NCBI GenBank assembly: GCA_028712095.1
Contig: JAQTQU010000009.1
Location: forward strand, 1 to 35,080
DNA from: Candidatus Peribacteraceae bacterium
Lineage (GTDB): Bacteria > Patescibacteriota > Gracilibacteria > Peribacterales > Peribacteraceae
DNA length: 35,080 nucleotides
Direction of reading: 5' to 3'
Both the position numbers and the translations under genes were made by a program. Within the stretch, counting starts at the first letter, position 1. The number at the start of each line of letters is the position of its first letter. Shown here one piece after another: positions 15,297 to 23,253 of this stretch. The notes below the pieces were generated by a model, which worked only from the letters and a program-made list of their open reading frames with translations, did no database searches and was not told where the DNA came from.

Positions 15297-16469
15297 TCAT
15301 GAGAGAAGCCCGAAGACCGCCCGGTACTGCTCCCCCACCACCTTCCAATCAAAGACGTCCTCGATACGTTTGCGGGCGGCTTCTCCAATGGATCTGCGCT
15401 TGGCAGGATCCTCGAGCAGACGGCGGAGATGGCTCCTCAGCGCCTCGCGGTCACCCGCAGGAAAAAGCAGCCCCGACACGCCATTCTGAATGAGAAAACG
15501 ATTGCCACCGACATCGCTCGCAACGCACGCGCATCCGCTCGCCATCGCCTCCTGCAGGGCATTGCTTAAGCCCTCACTGTAACTGGGAAGCACGAAGATA
15601 TCGGTGGTACGCAGAATATCGGGAATGTCGTGACGCAGACCGGTGAAGGTCGCCTGTTTTTGATATTGATTTACCAGAGGATGGTTTACCTGCCCTGAGC
15701 TTGTCGAAGGGTACCAGCCGACGACCTGCACCTGCGTCTGTGGAAAATCCCGGAGAACGGAAACCGCCGCCGCGAGGTAGTCTGCAACACCCTTTACGGA
15801 TTCAAGACGGCCGACATAGGTCATTGTGACTCGTTGGAGCGTTGCTTGTTGCTCGTTTTCTTCTCCCCTCATCGAGAAACGAGTAACATCCACTCCAGTG
15901 GGAATCACCAGCGTCTTCCCAGAGATACAGAGCCGCTTGAGAAGTGATGCCGGTTGCGGATGGAAGAGCACGACGCGTCGCGCGCAGAGCAGAATGAGCC
16001 ATCCGAATGTCCATGCGTACATTGCGGCGCCGATGCGGGGGAGCAATCCCCGCGGCCACCACGTGATGCCGACGAAGGTATCGGTGAGCACCAGCGGCCG
16101 CCTGCCCGAGAGCGCCAGCGGAATCGCCGCAAGCGATGTCCAGAAGAGAATCTTATTGATGACGACGAGATCAGGGCGCTCCTCCCGGATAATACGTCGG
16201 ACCAGGCCGGTGAAACCGAACGCGATCCCGTAGTTCCACGGATCTTTGAGAAAGAAATCCTTCTTGCGGTAAATCGTAAGAGTATCGGAAACACGCTCAA
16301 CATGCCCCCCTCTCCCTTCGGGAGAGGGGCTGGGGGAGAGGGGCTTCCCCATACAGGCAACGACGACACGGTATCCCAAACGCTGCCACAACTCCGCCAG
16401 CTTCACCGAACTCACCATCCAGCGGTGCTCTTCTTTCCAATACGGCGATATCAGGAGAATGGTCTTCAT
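15297..16469 (-). CDS. GT4 family glycosyltransferase
   Basis: A 390-residue GT-B enzyme, MKTILLISPYWKEEHRWM at the N-terminus. The donor-binding region is PSYSEGLSNALQEAMASGCACVASDVGG, preceded by VTMTYVGRLESVKGVADYL. Two repeat families are read in frame: PLSPSPSPEGRGG near residue 45 (repeat at 16307-16350) and YPSTSSGQVNHP near residue 255 (repeat at 15693-15711). A partial copy of its own 5' end lies 180 bp upstream. It sits in the glycan operon between the DUF2304 gene and another GT4 gene. Confidence 0.9.
   Translation of the reverse strand: MKTILLISPYWKEEHRWMVSSVKLAELWQRLGYRVVVACMGKPLSPSPSPEGRGGHVERVSDTLTIYRKKDFFLKDPWNYGIAFGFTGLVRRIIREERPDLVVINKILFWTSLAAIPLALSGRRPLVLTDTFVGITWWPRGLLPRIGAAMYAWTFGWLILLCARRVVLFHPQPASLLKRLCISGKTLVIPTGVDVTRFSMRGEENEQQATLQRVTMTYVGRLESVKGVADYLAAAVSVLRDFPQTQVQVVGWYPSTSSGQVNHPLVNQYQKQATFTGLRHDIPDILRTTDIFVLPSYSEGLSNALQEAMASGCACVASDVGGNRFLIQNGVSGLLFPAGDREALRSHLRRLLEDPAKRRSIGEAARKRIEDVFDWKVVGEQYRAVFGLLS
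15693..15711. repeat. CCCTGAGC-N-GTCGAAGGG dispersed repeat
   Basis: CCCTGAGCTTGTCGAAGGG, read on the minus strand as PSTSSGQ in a GT4 protein. It is the best-formed copy of this family in the window. Confidence 0.8.
16307..16350. repeat. CCCCTCTCCC palindromic repeat inside a GT4 gene
   Basis: The core 16307-16329 is a near-perfect palindrome like that at 4577-4599, with a G-rich tail. It is translated in frame as SPSPSPEGRGG. Confidence 0.8.
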
Positions 16470-16472
16470 AGA

Positions 16473-16649
16473 TCAGACGAACAAATTGCGGCGAAGCGCG
16501 GGTCTCGCGGGTTCCCGCGCTGGAGCCGCACCTCTAAGGGAAAGGATGGTCAATGGAAGGAAAACCGCAGGTTTGCCTTCCATGCAAGAACTCACCATCC
16601 AGCGGTGCTCTTCTTTCCAATACGGACTGATGAGGAGAATCGTACGCAC
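16473..16649 (-). pseudogene. truncated duplicate of a GT4 5' end
   Basis: From a GTG at 16649 the frame reads VRTILLISPYWKEEHRWMVSS, nearly the N-terminus of the adjacent GT4 enzyme. About 37 unrelated residues follow before the stop at 16473. The 38 bases at 16588-16625 are identical to 16408-16445, exactly 180 bp apart. This is best read as the remnant of a tandem gene copy or an abortive duplication. It could still be translated as a 58-residue peptide, with its stop 3 bp before the intact gene's ATG. Confidence 0.7.
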
Positions 16650-16696
16650 CGCTCAAGTATGACGCAGCCACGACGAAGACCCAAGCCTTGAGGGCG

Positions 16697-17071
16697 TCAA
16701 TTCGATGAGTTTTTTGCGTCATCCTTCCCCTCTCCATCCAAGCCCGCATCCCGGAGCGCCATGGACCGCGTGAGCTTGGTCTGGCGCTGCTCCAGCTCCT
16801 CCAGCCGGACAATGAGTCCGAAAATGATGAACGAAAGAATGCCGAGAAAGGTGATGAGAAGCGCGTTCTGCCGGTCCTTGAACCCTGTGGCAAACGTGAG
16901 GTAATCCAGCACGTACGGAAAGACCGCGATGAGGGCAATGGCCGTCCAGAATCCCGTCCACAGCGCCCCCTCCCAGATCGTCTTCTTCTGACGGAAAACC
17001 AGCCCCCACGCATACACGATGGCAACGAGCGAGATCAAGGGCGCGATGATCTGATACGGCGTGATGGACAT
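16697..17071 (-). CDS. DUF2304 family membrane protein
   Basis: A 124-residue protein with three hydrophobic helices (about 6-24, 35-58 and 68-90) and then a charged tail with RLEELEQRQTKLTRSMALRD. This pattern and length match DUF2304 (COG2456). Members are usually encoded beside a DPM1-like GT2 and are thought to anchor or help it at the membrane. Here the GT2 gene is 15 bp upstream (17087-17755), which supports the assignment. The Ser/Asn-rich C-terminus is probably disordered. Confidence 0.8.
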   Translation of the reverse strand: MSITPYQIIAPLISLVAIVYAWGLVFRQKKTIWEGALWTGFWTAIALIAVFPYVLDYLTFATGFKDRQNALLITFLGILSFIIFGLIVRLEELEQRQTKLTRSMALRDAGLDGEGKDDAKNSSN

Positions 17072-17086
17072 GATGAGACGGGAAGA

Positions 17087-17755
17087 TTAGCGCAAAAACG
17101 AACGAAGGAGAATCCGGAGTGCCGTTCTGATGCCATTGGCAAACGACTGCCCCTTGGCCAGCGTGTACTGCGAGTACAGCACCTTGATGGGCACTTCCGC
17201 AATGCGCCATTTATGCTGCACAGCTTCGCGAACAAGCTCCGTACAGAATTCATAGCCGCTCATGCGGATATGGACCTCGCGCGCGGCGCGCGGACCGAAC
17301 ACCTTGAAGCCGCACTGACTGTCATTCACCCAGCGTCCGGTCGTGGCGAATGTCACCAGATTCCCGATGGCGTTGAAGAATCGCCGGATGAAGGGGATGC
17401 GATTTTTCTGACGGAAGCGGTTGGCAAAAATGATGTCGGCCCGATCCGCCAGAATCGGCTGCAGCAGAGAAGGGATATCGCGGGGATCGTGCTGTTCGTC
17501 TGCATCGAGCGTGACGATCACGTCCGCCTGCAGCGCCCGCGCCGCATCAATGCCGGTCATTGTCGCCGCCCCCGCACCGCAATTCTGCTGATGTGAGACA
17601 ACCGTGGCCCCGGCCTGACGGGCCACGCTCGCGGTGCCATCGGCAGAGCCGTCATTCACCACCACCACGCGATCGACGAATTGCTGCGTGTGCTCCACAA
17701 CGCCTGCGATACGCTTTGCTTCGTTGTACGCCGGAATGACGGCAATCACGCGCAT
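17087..17755 (-). CDS. GT2 glycosyltransferase, DPM1-like
   Basis: A 222-residue enzyme starting MRVIAVIPAYNEAKRI at 17755. An ATG 11 codons earlier falls within the end of the upstream gene and adds a non-conserved leader. It has VVVNDGSADGT, the catalytic VTLDADEQHDP, and NDSQCGFKVFGPRAA, typical of polyprenyl-phosphate mannose/glucose synthases. It likely charges polyprenyl phosphate with a sugar at the cytoplasmic face. The DUF2304 partner follows and a large GT-C-like protein precedes by 10 bp. The three genes look like one functional set: donor maker, membrane helper and transferase. Confidence 0.9.
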   Translation of the reverse strand: MRVIAVIPAYNEAKRIAGVVEHTQQFVDRVVVVNDGSADGTASVARQAGATVVSHQQNCGAGAATMTGIDAARALQADVIVTLDADEQHDPRDIPSLLQPILADRADIIFANRFRQKNRIPFIRRFFNAIGNLVTFATTGRWVNDSQCGFKVFGPRAAREVHIRMSGYEFCTELVREAVQHKWRIAEVPIKVLYSQYTLAKGQSFANGIRTALRILLRSFLR

Positions 17756-17765
17756 ACGCAGGTCA

Positions 17766-20576
17766 CTAGGGAAGGAGAATGTAGGCAATACCGCCGTCCG
17801 TGTCGTTCACCTGTGGCACGATGCCCAGTGATCGGGAATTGGCGAACTCGATGAAAGCACTGACCTTCTGATGCAGCGAGCCGTTCTGGTCCCGCTCAAT
17901 GGTCGCCGTATTCGTATCGAAGACGATAGAGTTGAACCCCAGTGCCTGCAGCCGCTTCAGGGTGAGGGCGGCATCGCGTTCCGCGTAAATACAATTGAAG
18001 AAATCCAGCTGATGGTCAGAGACGCCGATGACCTCAAGATTGCGGGGAATGAAGTAGGGAATGAATGTACCGATGCGGTACAGGTACGGCCGGTCCGGCG
18101 TGGACTTGGCACGCTCGATCGCCATCGCTGCAATGTCATCGTAGTGCGAGACCGTACGTTCCTGCAGCGCTGCCGCAGAAATCTTTCCAAAGGCATACTC
18201 CAGCATGTTGCGCTGGGTTTCAAACTGCCAGAACCGCTGGCCGAAGGAGCACACCAAAGCGGTGACAATGAGCATCCCTGCGGCCGTACGGCTGAAGAGA
18301 TCGGGCGCATGCACAAACAGTGCTTCCACGCACACCACAAGACCGAGGAACATGCCAATGCCGTACCACGGCACGCCGTTGGCGAGAAACACCCATTCCA
18401 CAATCAGGAACACCGTGGCGATCCACAGCCACCGCAGCCACCTGCCCCGCCGCATCCAGAAGAACGGCAGCAGGAGCAGGAGCGGGAACAGAAAGAGCAC
18501 AGGGGACGTGGTGACGTAGTACCCTGCGGAATCCAGATTGAGCACTCCTCTCCACGGAAGCGAGAGATAGTGGCTCCATCCGTTGCTATACCCCCAGTAA
18601 CGATCGAGCTCCTCCGTGCTTCCGGTCGCCTTGCAGGCGGGAACATTTTTATCCACTTGTATCTCTTTGGGCAGCTCCCGATAGGGGCGGTCTTCTCCGC
18701 CACCGCCTCCTGTACCGTCGATATTGAAGTCCGGGCTGCTGGAATTGGGCACCCCGAGTTCAAGGGTAGTGGGAATGAGACGGCCCCGCAGGAAATTATT
18801 GTGATAGACCCAGGGGGAAATGGAAATGAGGAAGAATGCCACGAAGAGAAGAACTGAAAGAAACATCGTCTTCAGGCGCGCAGGTCGCAGTACGGAAGCG
18901 ATCACGATAAGCACACACCCCAGAATGACGGCCACGATGAGAGCAGGAGTGGACGACGTGACGGAAACACCGGCCACACGCTGGGCGATATCAGGAATAT
19001 CCAAGGCATGCTGGGCAATGAAGGCGGCAATCGCAAGGCTGACGGTCCCAAGGAACCCGACCCAGAACAACGAAGCGCCAACCAGAACGGAAATAGTGGC
19101 CATGAGCACCATGACCGCAGTCGGCTTCATCGAAAATGCAAAACCGGCGAACACACCGGAAAGGGCGATCAGGCGCCACTGTGCCCGAAGGGACGATGGT
19201 GTCTCATCCTCCGGACGGGGAAAGAGCGCAAAAAACATGACGGACATAGCCAGTGCCCCCATCGCGAAAATCGCATTGTCGATCTTCATGTCGGCAAACG
19301 AGAAATGCCCGACGAGCGGCAGCGTGTAGTACAGCAGAGCGGAAAGGATGCCGGCGTGCCGCCCAAGAAAGTGCCGCGCGAAACTGACAACCGCCAGAAT
19401 CGCCAGCACGCCTGCAGTCCAGTTCACCGCCATTGATGCGGTTGCGCCGAAAATGCTGTTGAAACCGAAGAGCGCGAACCCGAGCGACGTCAGATATTCC
19501 CACTGAAAGGGAGCCATCGAGAAAATGAAATGTCCGTAACTCACCATGAGCCGCGGACGGTTCAGATAGCTCCCCAGATCATCCCACCCGATGGGGAACG
19601 GCCGGACGATCGTCAGAAAATTGAGCGCGAGATAACTCAGCAGGAGCCATGTCAGAAACATCTCCACGCTCAGCCAGGGGACATCGCGCGTCTCGCGCGG
19701 CCGGATGAACGTGCGCAACCAGTAGAGCGCATCTTTGTACGCCAGAACAGGAACGAGAAGCACAAGTATCCATACTGCAGGAGCGATGATGAAATTCATC
19801 ACAGCCAGAAACCAGAGCATCGCCATCCATGCGCAGGCGCCGGTCCCCGCGCTCACGGCGACATCGGCGAGCAGGGAACGCGCGGGAAACCGCAGGAGCC
19901 GCAGGAGCATTTTTCCCAAGACGAGAAACTCGAAAAGTAAAACCGCGACGAAGAGAAACACGGGCAGCACACGCGTGATGAAAGACTGCTGTATGCAACG
20001 TATTGTGATGTTATAGGCCTTGACCCCGTTGTTGTACGTGCCGATCTGCTGCAGACACCCTCGCCCATTCAGATCATCAAAATTATGTTTGAGCTCCTGA
20101 AGAACAGAAGGCGACACATCGGTGTACACCAGAGGACTGGGTTCGGCCAGCTGCCGGACGGATGCTCCTCCGGACTGTGACTGGCTGAGTGCGGTAAAGA
20201 GCAGCCAGACCATGACGAGAAACCCAAGGATAAGACTGACCGGCCTGCCCTGCGTACGGAAGGTGCGCCAGTTCCCCGTCCTGAGAGAAAGCACTATCCA
20301 GCTGATGAGTAACAACCCGGCACAGGCGAGCACGTACCCGACAAAACTGCCCGCCCGTTCGAACGTGAAGAATACCGTGGAAAACAGACTCTCCAACCCG
20401 CAGAAAAACAGGTGATTCGCGCAGTCCTGCGAACGGAGCATATCCTTGGTTGCACTATCGAGCAGGACGGCACCGTGTACGGGAATGCCCAGATAGACGA
20501 GGGTGCTGTACCCCCCCCAGAGCACGAGGCCGAGCAACAGTAAAACGGAGAGAATCTGAATTGTGCGCTTCTGCAT
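17766..20576 (-). CDS. large GT-C-like membrane glycosyltransferase
   Basis: A 936-residue polytopic protein. The N-terminal part (1-320) has several helices and an external domain (about 125-200) with paired Cys residues. The GT-C-like acidic motif GWDDLGSYLNRP is at 326-337, after which about ten helices follow. The C-terminal 170 residues are soluble and probably external. The motif position shows that an extra N-terminal module was added to a GT-C core. The protein heads the minus-strand glycan operon, with a DPM1-like GT2 and DUF2304 directly downstream. A TGGTAGGCT element (extended -10 form) lies 16 bases before its ATG. Acceptor and sugar are unknown. Confidence 0.75.
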   Translation of the reverse strand: MQKRTIQILSVLLLLGLVLWGGYSTLVYLGIPVHGAVLLDSATKDMLRSQDCANHLFFCGLESLFSTVFFTFERAGSFVGYVLACAGLLLISWIVLSLRTGNWRTFRTQGRPVSLILGFLVMVWLLFTALSQSQSGGASVRQLAEPSPLVYTDVSPSVLQELKHNFDDLNGRGCLQQIGTYNNGVKAYNITIRCIQQSFITRVLPVFLFVAVLLFEFLVLGKMLLRLLRFPARSLLADVAVSAGTGACAWMAMLWFLAVMNFIIAPAVWILVLLVPVLAYKDALYWLRTFIRPRETRDVPWLSVEMFLTWLLLSYLALNFLTIVRPFPIGWDDLGSYLNRPRLMVSYGHFIFSMAPFQWEYLTSLGFALFGFNSIFGATASMAVNWTAGVLAILAVVSFARHFLGRHAGILSALLYYTLPLVGHFSFADMKIDNAIFAMGALAMSVMFFALFPRPEDETPSSLRAQWRLIALSGVFAGFAFSMKPTAVMVLMATISVLVGASLFWVGFLGTVSLAIAAFIAQHALDIPDIAQRVAGVSVTSSTPALIVAVILGCVLIVIASVLRPARLKTMFLSVLLFVAFFLISISPWVYHNNFLRGRLIPTTLELGVPNSSSPDFNIDGTGGGGGEDRPYRELPKEIQVDKNVPACKATGSTEELDRYWGYSNGWSHYLSLPWRGVLNLDSAGYYVTTSPVLFLFPLLLLLPFFWMRRGRWLRWLWIATVFLIVEWVFLANGVPWYGIGMFLGLVVCVEALFVHAPDLFSRTAAGMLIVTALVCSFGQRFWQFETQRNMLEYAFGKISAAALQERTVSHYDDIAAMAIERAKSTPDRPYLYRIGTFIPYFIPRNLEVIGVSDHQLDFFNCIYAERDAALTLKRLQALGFNSIVFDTNTATIERDQNGSLHQKVSAFIEFANSRSLGIVPQVNDTDGGIAYILLP

Positions 20577-20646
20577 ACAGGAACCGAGCCTACCAGAAAA
20601 GAAGAGGAAAGGCAGCGTAAAGCTCCGGATTATTCGCCTTGGCTGC

Positions 20647-20652
20647 TATGCT
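20647..20652 (+). promoter_or_regulatory. extended -10 (TGC-TATGCT) of sufS
   Basis: TGC followed by TATGCT, its first base 16 positions from the ATG at 20663. It supports the shorter SufS start. No clear -35 box. Confidence 0.45.
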
Positions 20653-20662
20653 GCCCCTCTGC

Positions 20663-21886
20663 ATGGCTCTGGATTCTGCGGTGATCCGTCGGCAATTTCC
20701 TTTCCTGCAAGAGCGGAAACATCCGGTCTATCTGGATAGCGCAGCTTCCGCCCAGAAACCCGACTGTGTGCTGCAGGCGATGGATACGTTCACGCGCACG
20801 CGGTACGCCAACGTGCACCGTGGACTCTATGCCCTCTCGGAGCAGGCAACCGACCTCTTCGAGCAGAGCCGCAACACCGTGCGGACTTTTTTGCGCGCAC
20901 GGCATGCAGACGAGATTGTGTTCACCAAGAGCACAACGGAAGCACTCAACCTCATCGCGCGCAGCTGGGGACATGCGACCCTGCGCAAGGGGGATGCCGT
21001 GGCACTGACGATTCTGGAACATCACAGCGCGATCGTCCCGTGGCTTCAACTCAAAGAGGAAAAGGGGATAGAAATCGTCTGGATCGGCATCGATGATCAG
21101 GGAAACGTGCAGCGGGAGGAGCTCACCCGCGCCCTCGGGAAGGGTAATGTCCGTCTCGTGAGTGTGACGGGGCTGAGCAATGTTCTTGGCGTCCGTCCTC
21201 CGGTGGGTGAGATCGCGGCGGAAGCGCGACGTGCGGGGGCGCTCGTCGCGGTGGACGCGGCGCAGTGGATCGGTCATCATCCGATCTCCGTGCGGGAACT
21301 GGATTGCGACTTCCTCGCCTTCTCCGGTCATAAACCCTACGGACCCACCGGCATCGGCGCGCTGTATGCAAAACGGGAGTTACTGCGTTCCATGCCGCCA
21401 TTCCTCGGCGGGGGCATGATGATCCGCGAGGTGCACCGGAACGGATTCACTCCCGCCGATGCCCCGCAGAAATTCGAGGCCGGCACGCCGCCGGTCACGG
21501 AAGCGGTGGGACTCAAGGCCGCACTGGAATGGCTTGAAGCGATCGGATGGAACGACATCGAATCGCACGAGGCACACCTGATGCGTGTGGCGTTCGACAC
21601 CCTCAGAACAATTCCGGGCCTGCGCATCCTCGGCCCCAAAACGCCGGATGGGGCTTCGGGGTGCGTGAGCTTCGTGGTGGAGGGAACACATCCCCACGAC
21701 CTCACGGACCTGCTGGGACAGCAGGGTTTCTGTCTGCGCGCAGGCCACCATTGCGCCCAGCCCCTCCACGAACGCCTGGGTATTCCGGCTTCCGTCCGGC
21801 TCTCGGTCGCCCTCTACAACACGGAGGAGGAGATCCGCGCCCTCGGCCCCGCAATCGCTCGCGCTCGTTCAGTCCTTTCCAAATAA
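20663..21886 (+). CDS. sufS: cysteine desulfurase, SufS type
   Basis: A 407-residue PLP enzyme that releases sulfur from cysteine for Fe-S cluster assembly. The start at 20663 (MALDSAVIRRQFPFL) is favoured by TATGCT with a TG extension 16 bases before it; earlier ATGs at 20639 and 20648 would overlap this promoter. The class II (SufS/CsdA) pattern is clear: NVHRGLYALSEQAT, the PLP lysine in FSGHKPYGPTGIGALY, and the persulfide cysteine in LRAGHHCAQPLHERLG near residue 365. A scaffold gene follows after about 95 bp, so the pair forms a minimal SUF-like system. No SufB/C/D is seen in the window. Confidence 0.95.
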   Translation: MALDSAVIRRQFPFLQERKHPVYLDSAASAQKPDCVLQAMDTFTRTRYANVHRGLYALSEQATDLFEQSRNTVRTFLRARHADEIVFTKSTTEALNLIARSWGHATLRKGDAVALTILEHHSAIVPWLQLKEEKGIEIVWIGIDDQGNVQREELTRALGKGNVRLVSVTGLSNVLGVRPPVGEIAAEARRAGALVAVDAAQWIGHHPISVRELDCDFLAFSGHKPYGPTGIGALYAKRELLRSMPPFLGGGMMIREVHRNGFTPADAPQKFEAGTPPVTEAVGLKAALEWLEAIGWNDIESHEAHLMRVAFDTLRTIPGLRILGPKTPDGASGCVSFVVEGTHPHDLTDLLGQQGFCLRAGHHCAQPLHERLGIPASVRLSVALYNTEEEIRALGPAIARARSVLSK

Positions 21887-21920
21887 ATAACTCACCGTTA
21901 CCTTCCTTACCTACCTGACC

Positions 21921-21969
21921 TTCCTTACCTTCCTGCCTTTCCTTACCTTCCTGCCTTTCCTTACCTACC
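21921..21969 (+). repeat. 18-bp tandem pyrimidine repeat before the scaffold gene
   Basis: The unit TTCCTTACCTTCCTGCCT occurs twice (21921-21938 and 21939-21956), followed by a partial third copy. The whole stretch 21898-21980 lacks G on the plus strand almost entirely. It fills the leader of the SufU-like gene instead of a ribosome binding site. Confidence 0.85.
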
Positions 21970-21981
21970 TTACCTCCCGTC

Positions 21982-22395
21982 ATGGACCTCTACGCCGAAC
22001 ACATCCTCGAGCACCACCGGCACCCACGGCACAAATCGCCAATCGCCAATCGGACAATCGAACATGCAGAGAATAATCCCGCCTGCGGCGATACGCTCGC
22101 GCTCGAGCTCAAAATCAAAAAGGGCAAAATCGAAGCGGCGGGCTGGAACGGCAGCGGATGCGCGCTCAGTCAGGCAGGCATTTCGATGCTGCTGGAAAAA
22201 ATCACCGGCATGAGCGTGAGCGATGTCGAAAAGTTCTCACCGAAGGACATGCGTTCCCTTCTCGGCGTCCCCCTGACCACCCGCAGACTCCAGTGTGCGT
22301 TCCTGCCGCTGCTTGCCCTGCATAACGCACTCCGAAAATCGAAAGGTGGGCAAACCGAAACTTGGCCCGAGCTGCTCGACCAAGATCAGGAGTAA
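21982..22395 (+). CDS. SufU/IscU-type Fe-S scaffold protein
   Basis: A 137-residue NifU-N domain protein. The three cluster ligands are Cys35 (NPACGD, with the conserved Asp37), Cys60 (GSGCALS) and Cys105 (RRLQCAFLPL). The RxxCAxL setting resembles SufU. The spacing from the second to the third Cys (45) is that of IscU and lacks the roughly 18-residue SufU insertion. It would receive persulfide sulfur from the SufS encoded just upstream. The SPIANRT segment comes from a short CCAATCG repeat in the DNA (around 22040-22062). Confidence 0.9.
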   Translation: MDLYAEHILEHHRHPRHKSPIANRTIEHAENNPACGDTLALELKIKKGKIEAAGWNGSGCALSQAGISMLLEKITGMSVSDVEKFSPKDMRSLLGVPLTTRRLQCAFLPLLALHNALRKSKGGQTETWPELLDQDQE

Positions 22396-22400
22396 GAGGC

Positions 22401-22428
22401 TTGTCCATCTCCGCACAATCCTTATAGA
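22401..22428 (+). promoter_or_regulatory. promoter of tRNA-Thr
   Basis: TTGTCC (22401-22406) and TATAGA (22423-22428) are separated by 16 bp. Transcription would begin near 22435, about 14 bases before the mature tRNA 5' end. Confidence 0.5.
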
Positions 22429-22448
22429 CTCCTCCTACATTCGATAAA

Positions 22449-22523
22449 GCCGCCCTAGCTCAGTGGTAGAGCACCTCCATGGTAAGGAGGGGGTCACGAG
22501 TTCAATCCTCGTGGGCGGCTCCA
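22449..22523 (+). tRNA. tRNA-Thr (anticodon GGT)
   Basis: A 75-base cloverleaf. The acceptor stem is GCCGCCC (22449-22455) with GGGCGGC (22513-22519). The anticodon stem CCTCC/GGAGG encloses the loop ATGGTAA, giving anticodon GGT at 22481-22483. The T arm is ACGAG-TTCAATC-CTCGT. The discriminator is T and CCA is encoded at 22521-22523. It reads ACC and ACT codons. Confidence 0.97.
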
Positions 22524-22540
22524 GTTAAAGAAGAACCCGC

Positions 22541-22570
22541 TTGACCTACCCTTCGCCTGACCCCTACAGT
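22541..22570 (+). promoter_or_regulatory. promoter of the bS6-bS18 operon
   Basis: TTGACC (22541-22546) and TACAGT (22565-22570) with an 18-bp spacer. It lies just after the tRNA gene and would give a leader of about 46 bases, unusually long for this window. Confidence 0.5.
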
Positions 22571-22587
22571 CTCCCCGCGATTTCCGC

Positions 22588-22605
22588 GTACCCCTCGGTA
22601 CCCGG
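22588..22605 (+). promoter_or_regulatory. hairpin in the rpsF leader, possible S6:S18 target
   Basis: GTACC (22588-22592) pairs with GGTAC (22597-22601) and CCGG follows. In other bacteria an S6-S18 complex represses its own mRNA through a leader hairpin with an exposed CCG. The match here is only partial, so autoregulation is a weak inference. Confidence 0.25.
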
Positions 22606-22622
22606 TTTTACCCACAAGTCGT

Positions 22623-23222
22623 ATGACATCCCTCGTGCCCACATCGGCCTTCGCCAAGGCTTCGGCCGACCAGTCGGAAGACACCGTGATCTACGAATGT
22701 TGTGTCCTCTACCCCGCCAATCTCTCCCAGAAGGAAGAGCAGACTCTTCTGAAAGGCATCGAAGAGATTTTTGCGGAGGCGGAAGGCAGGCAGATCGCCA
22801 AAGACGCCTGGGGACGACGCGGTCTCGCGTATCCCATCAAGAAGCAGACGGAAGGCAATTTCCTCGTCCTCTACTACGAGATGGATCCGACGAAGATGCG
22901 AGAAGTGGACCGGCAGCTCCGCATCCTGCCGAACGTGCTCCGGCACCTCATGGTCAAGCCGCCCAAGGGGTATGAGCTGGTGAAGTACTCGGAGGCCTTT
23001 GAACAGTGGCAGAAAGACAAGGTGACAGCCGTTGAGACGAAGCGCAAAGAGGAAGAGACAAAGCTGCAGCGCAAAGTGGTGGAGAAAGCCAAGCGTGATG
23101 CCAAACGCACGGAGGTGAAGAAAGCCGAGGTGAAGAAGAAGGAAATCCCCAGTACGCTCGAAGAGGCCGACCTGAGCAAGAAGCTGGATGAGCTGATTTC
23201 CGACGACACCCTCGGTCTCTGA
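22623..23222 (+). CDS. rpsF: 30S ribosomal protein bS6, extended
   Basis: A 199-residue protein, far longer than usual bS6 (about 95-135). The core (about 22-110) starts YECCVLYPANLSQKEE and includes AKDAWGRRGLAYPIKKQTEGNFLVLYYEM, the S6 signature. The first 20 residues contain SAFAKASAD, translated from a dispersed repeat (22649-22671). The last 80 residues are a Lys/Glu-rich helix or coiled coil ending in SKKLDELISDDTLGL. bS6 binds bS18 on the 30S platform. The next gene encodes bS18, though the usual ssb gene between them is absent. A shorter start after the repeat is possible but no other ATG is available before the core. Confidence 0.93.
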   Translation: MTSLVPTSAFAKASADQSEDTVIYECCVLYPANLSQKEEQTLLKGIEEIFAEAEGRQIAKDAWGRRGLAYPIKKQTEGNFLVLYYEMDPTKMREVDRQLRILPNVLRHLMVKPPKGYELVKYSEAFEQWQKDKVTAVETKRKEEETKLQRKVVEKAKRDAKRTEVKKAEVKKKEIPSTLEEADLSKKLDELISDDTLGL

Positions 23223-23253
23223 TCCTACGCCCTATCCCCTACGCCCTGCCACC

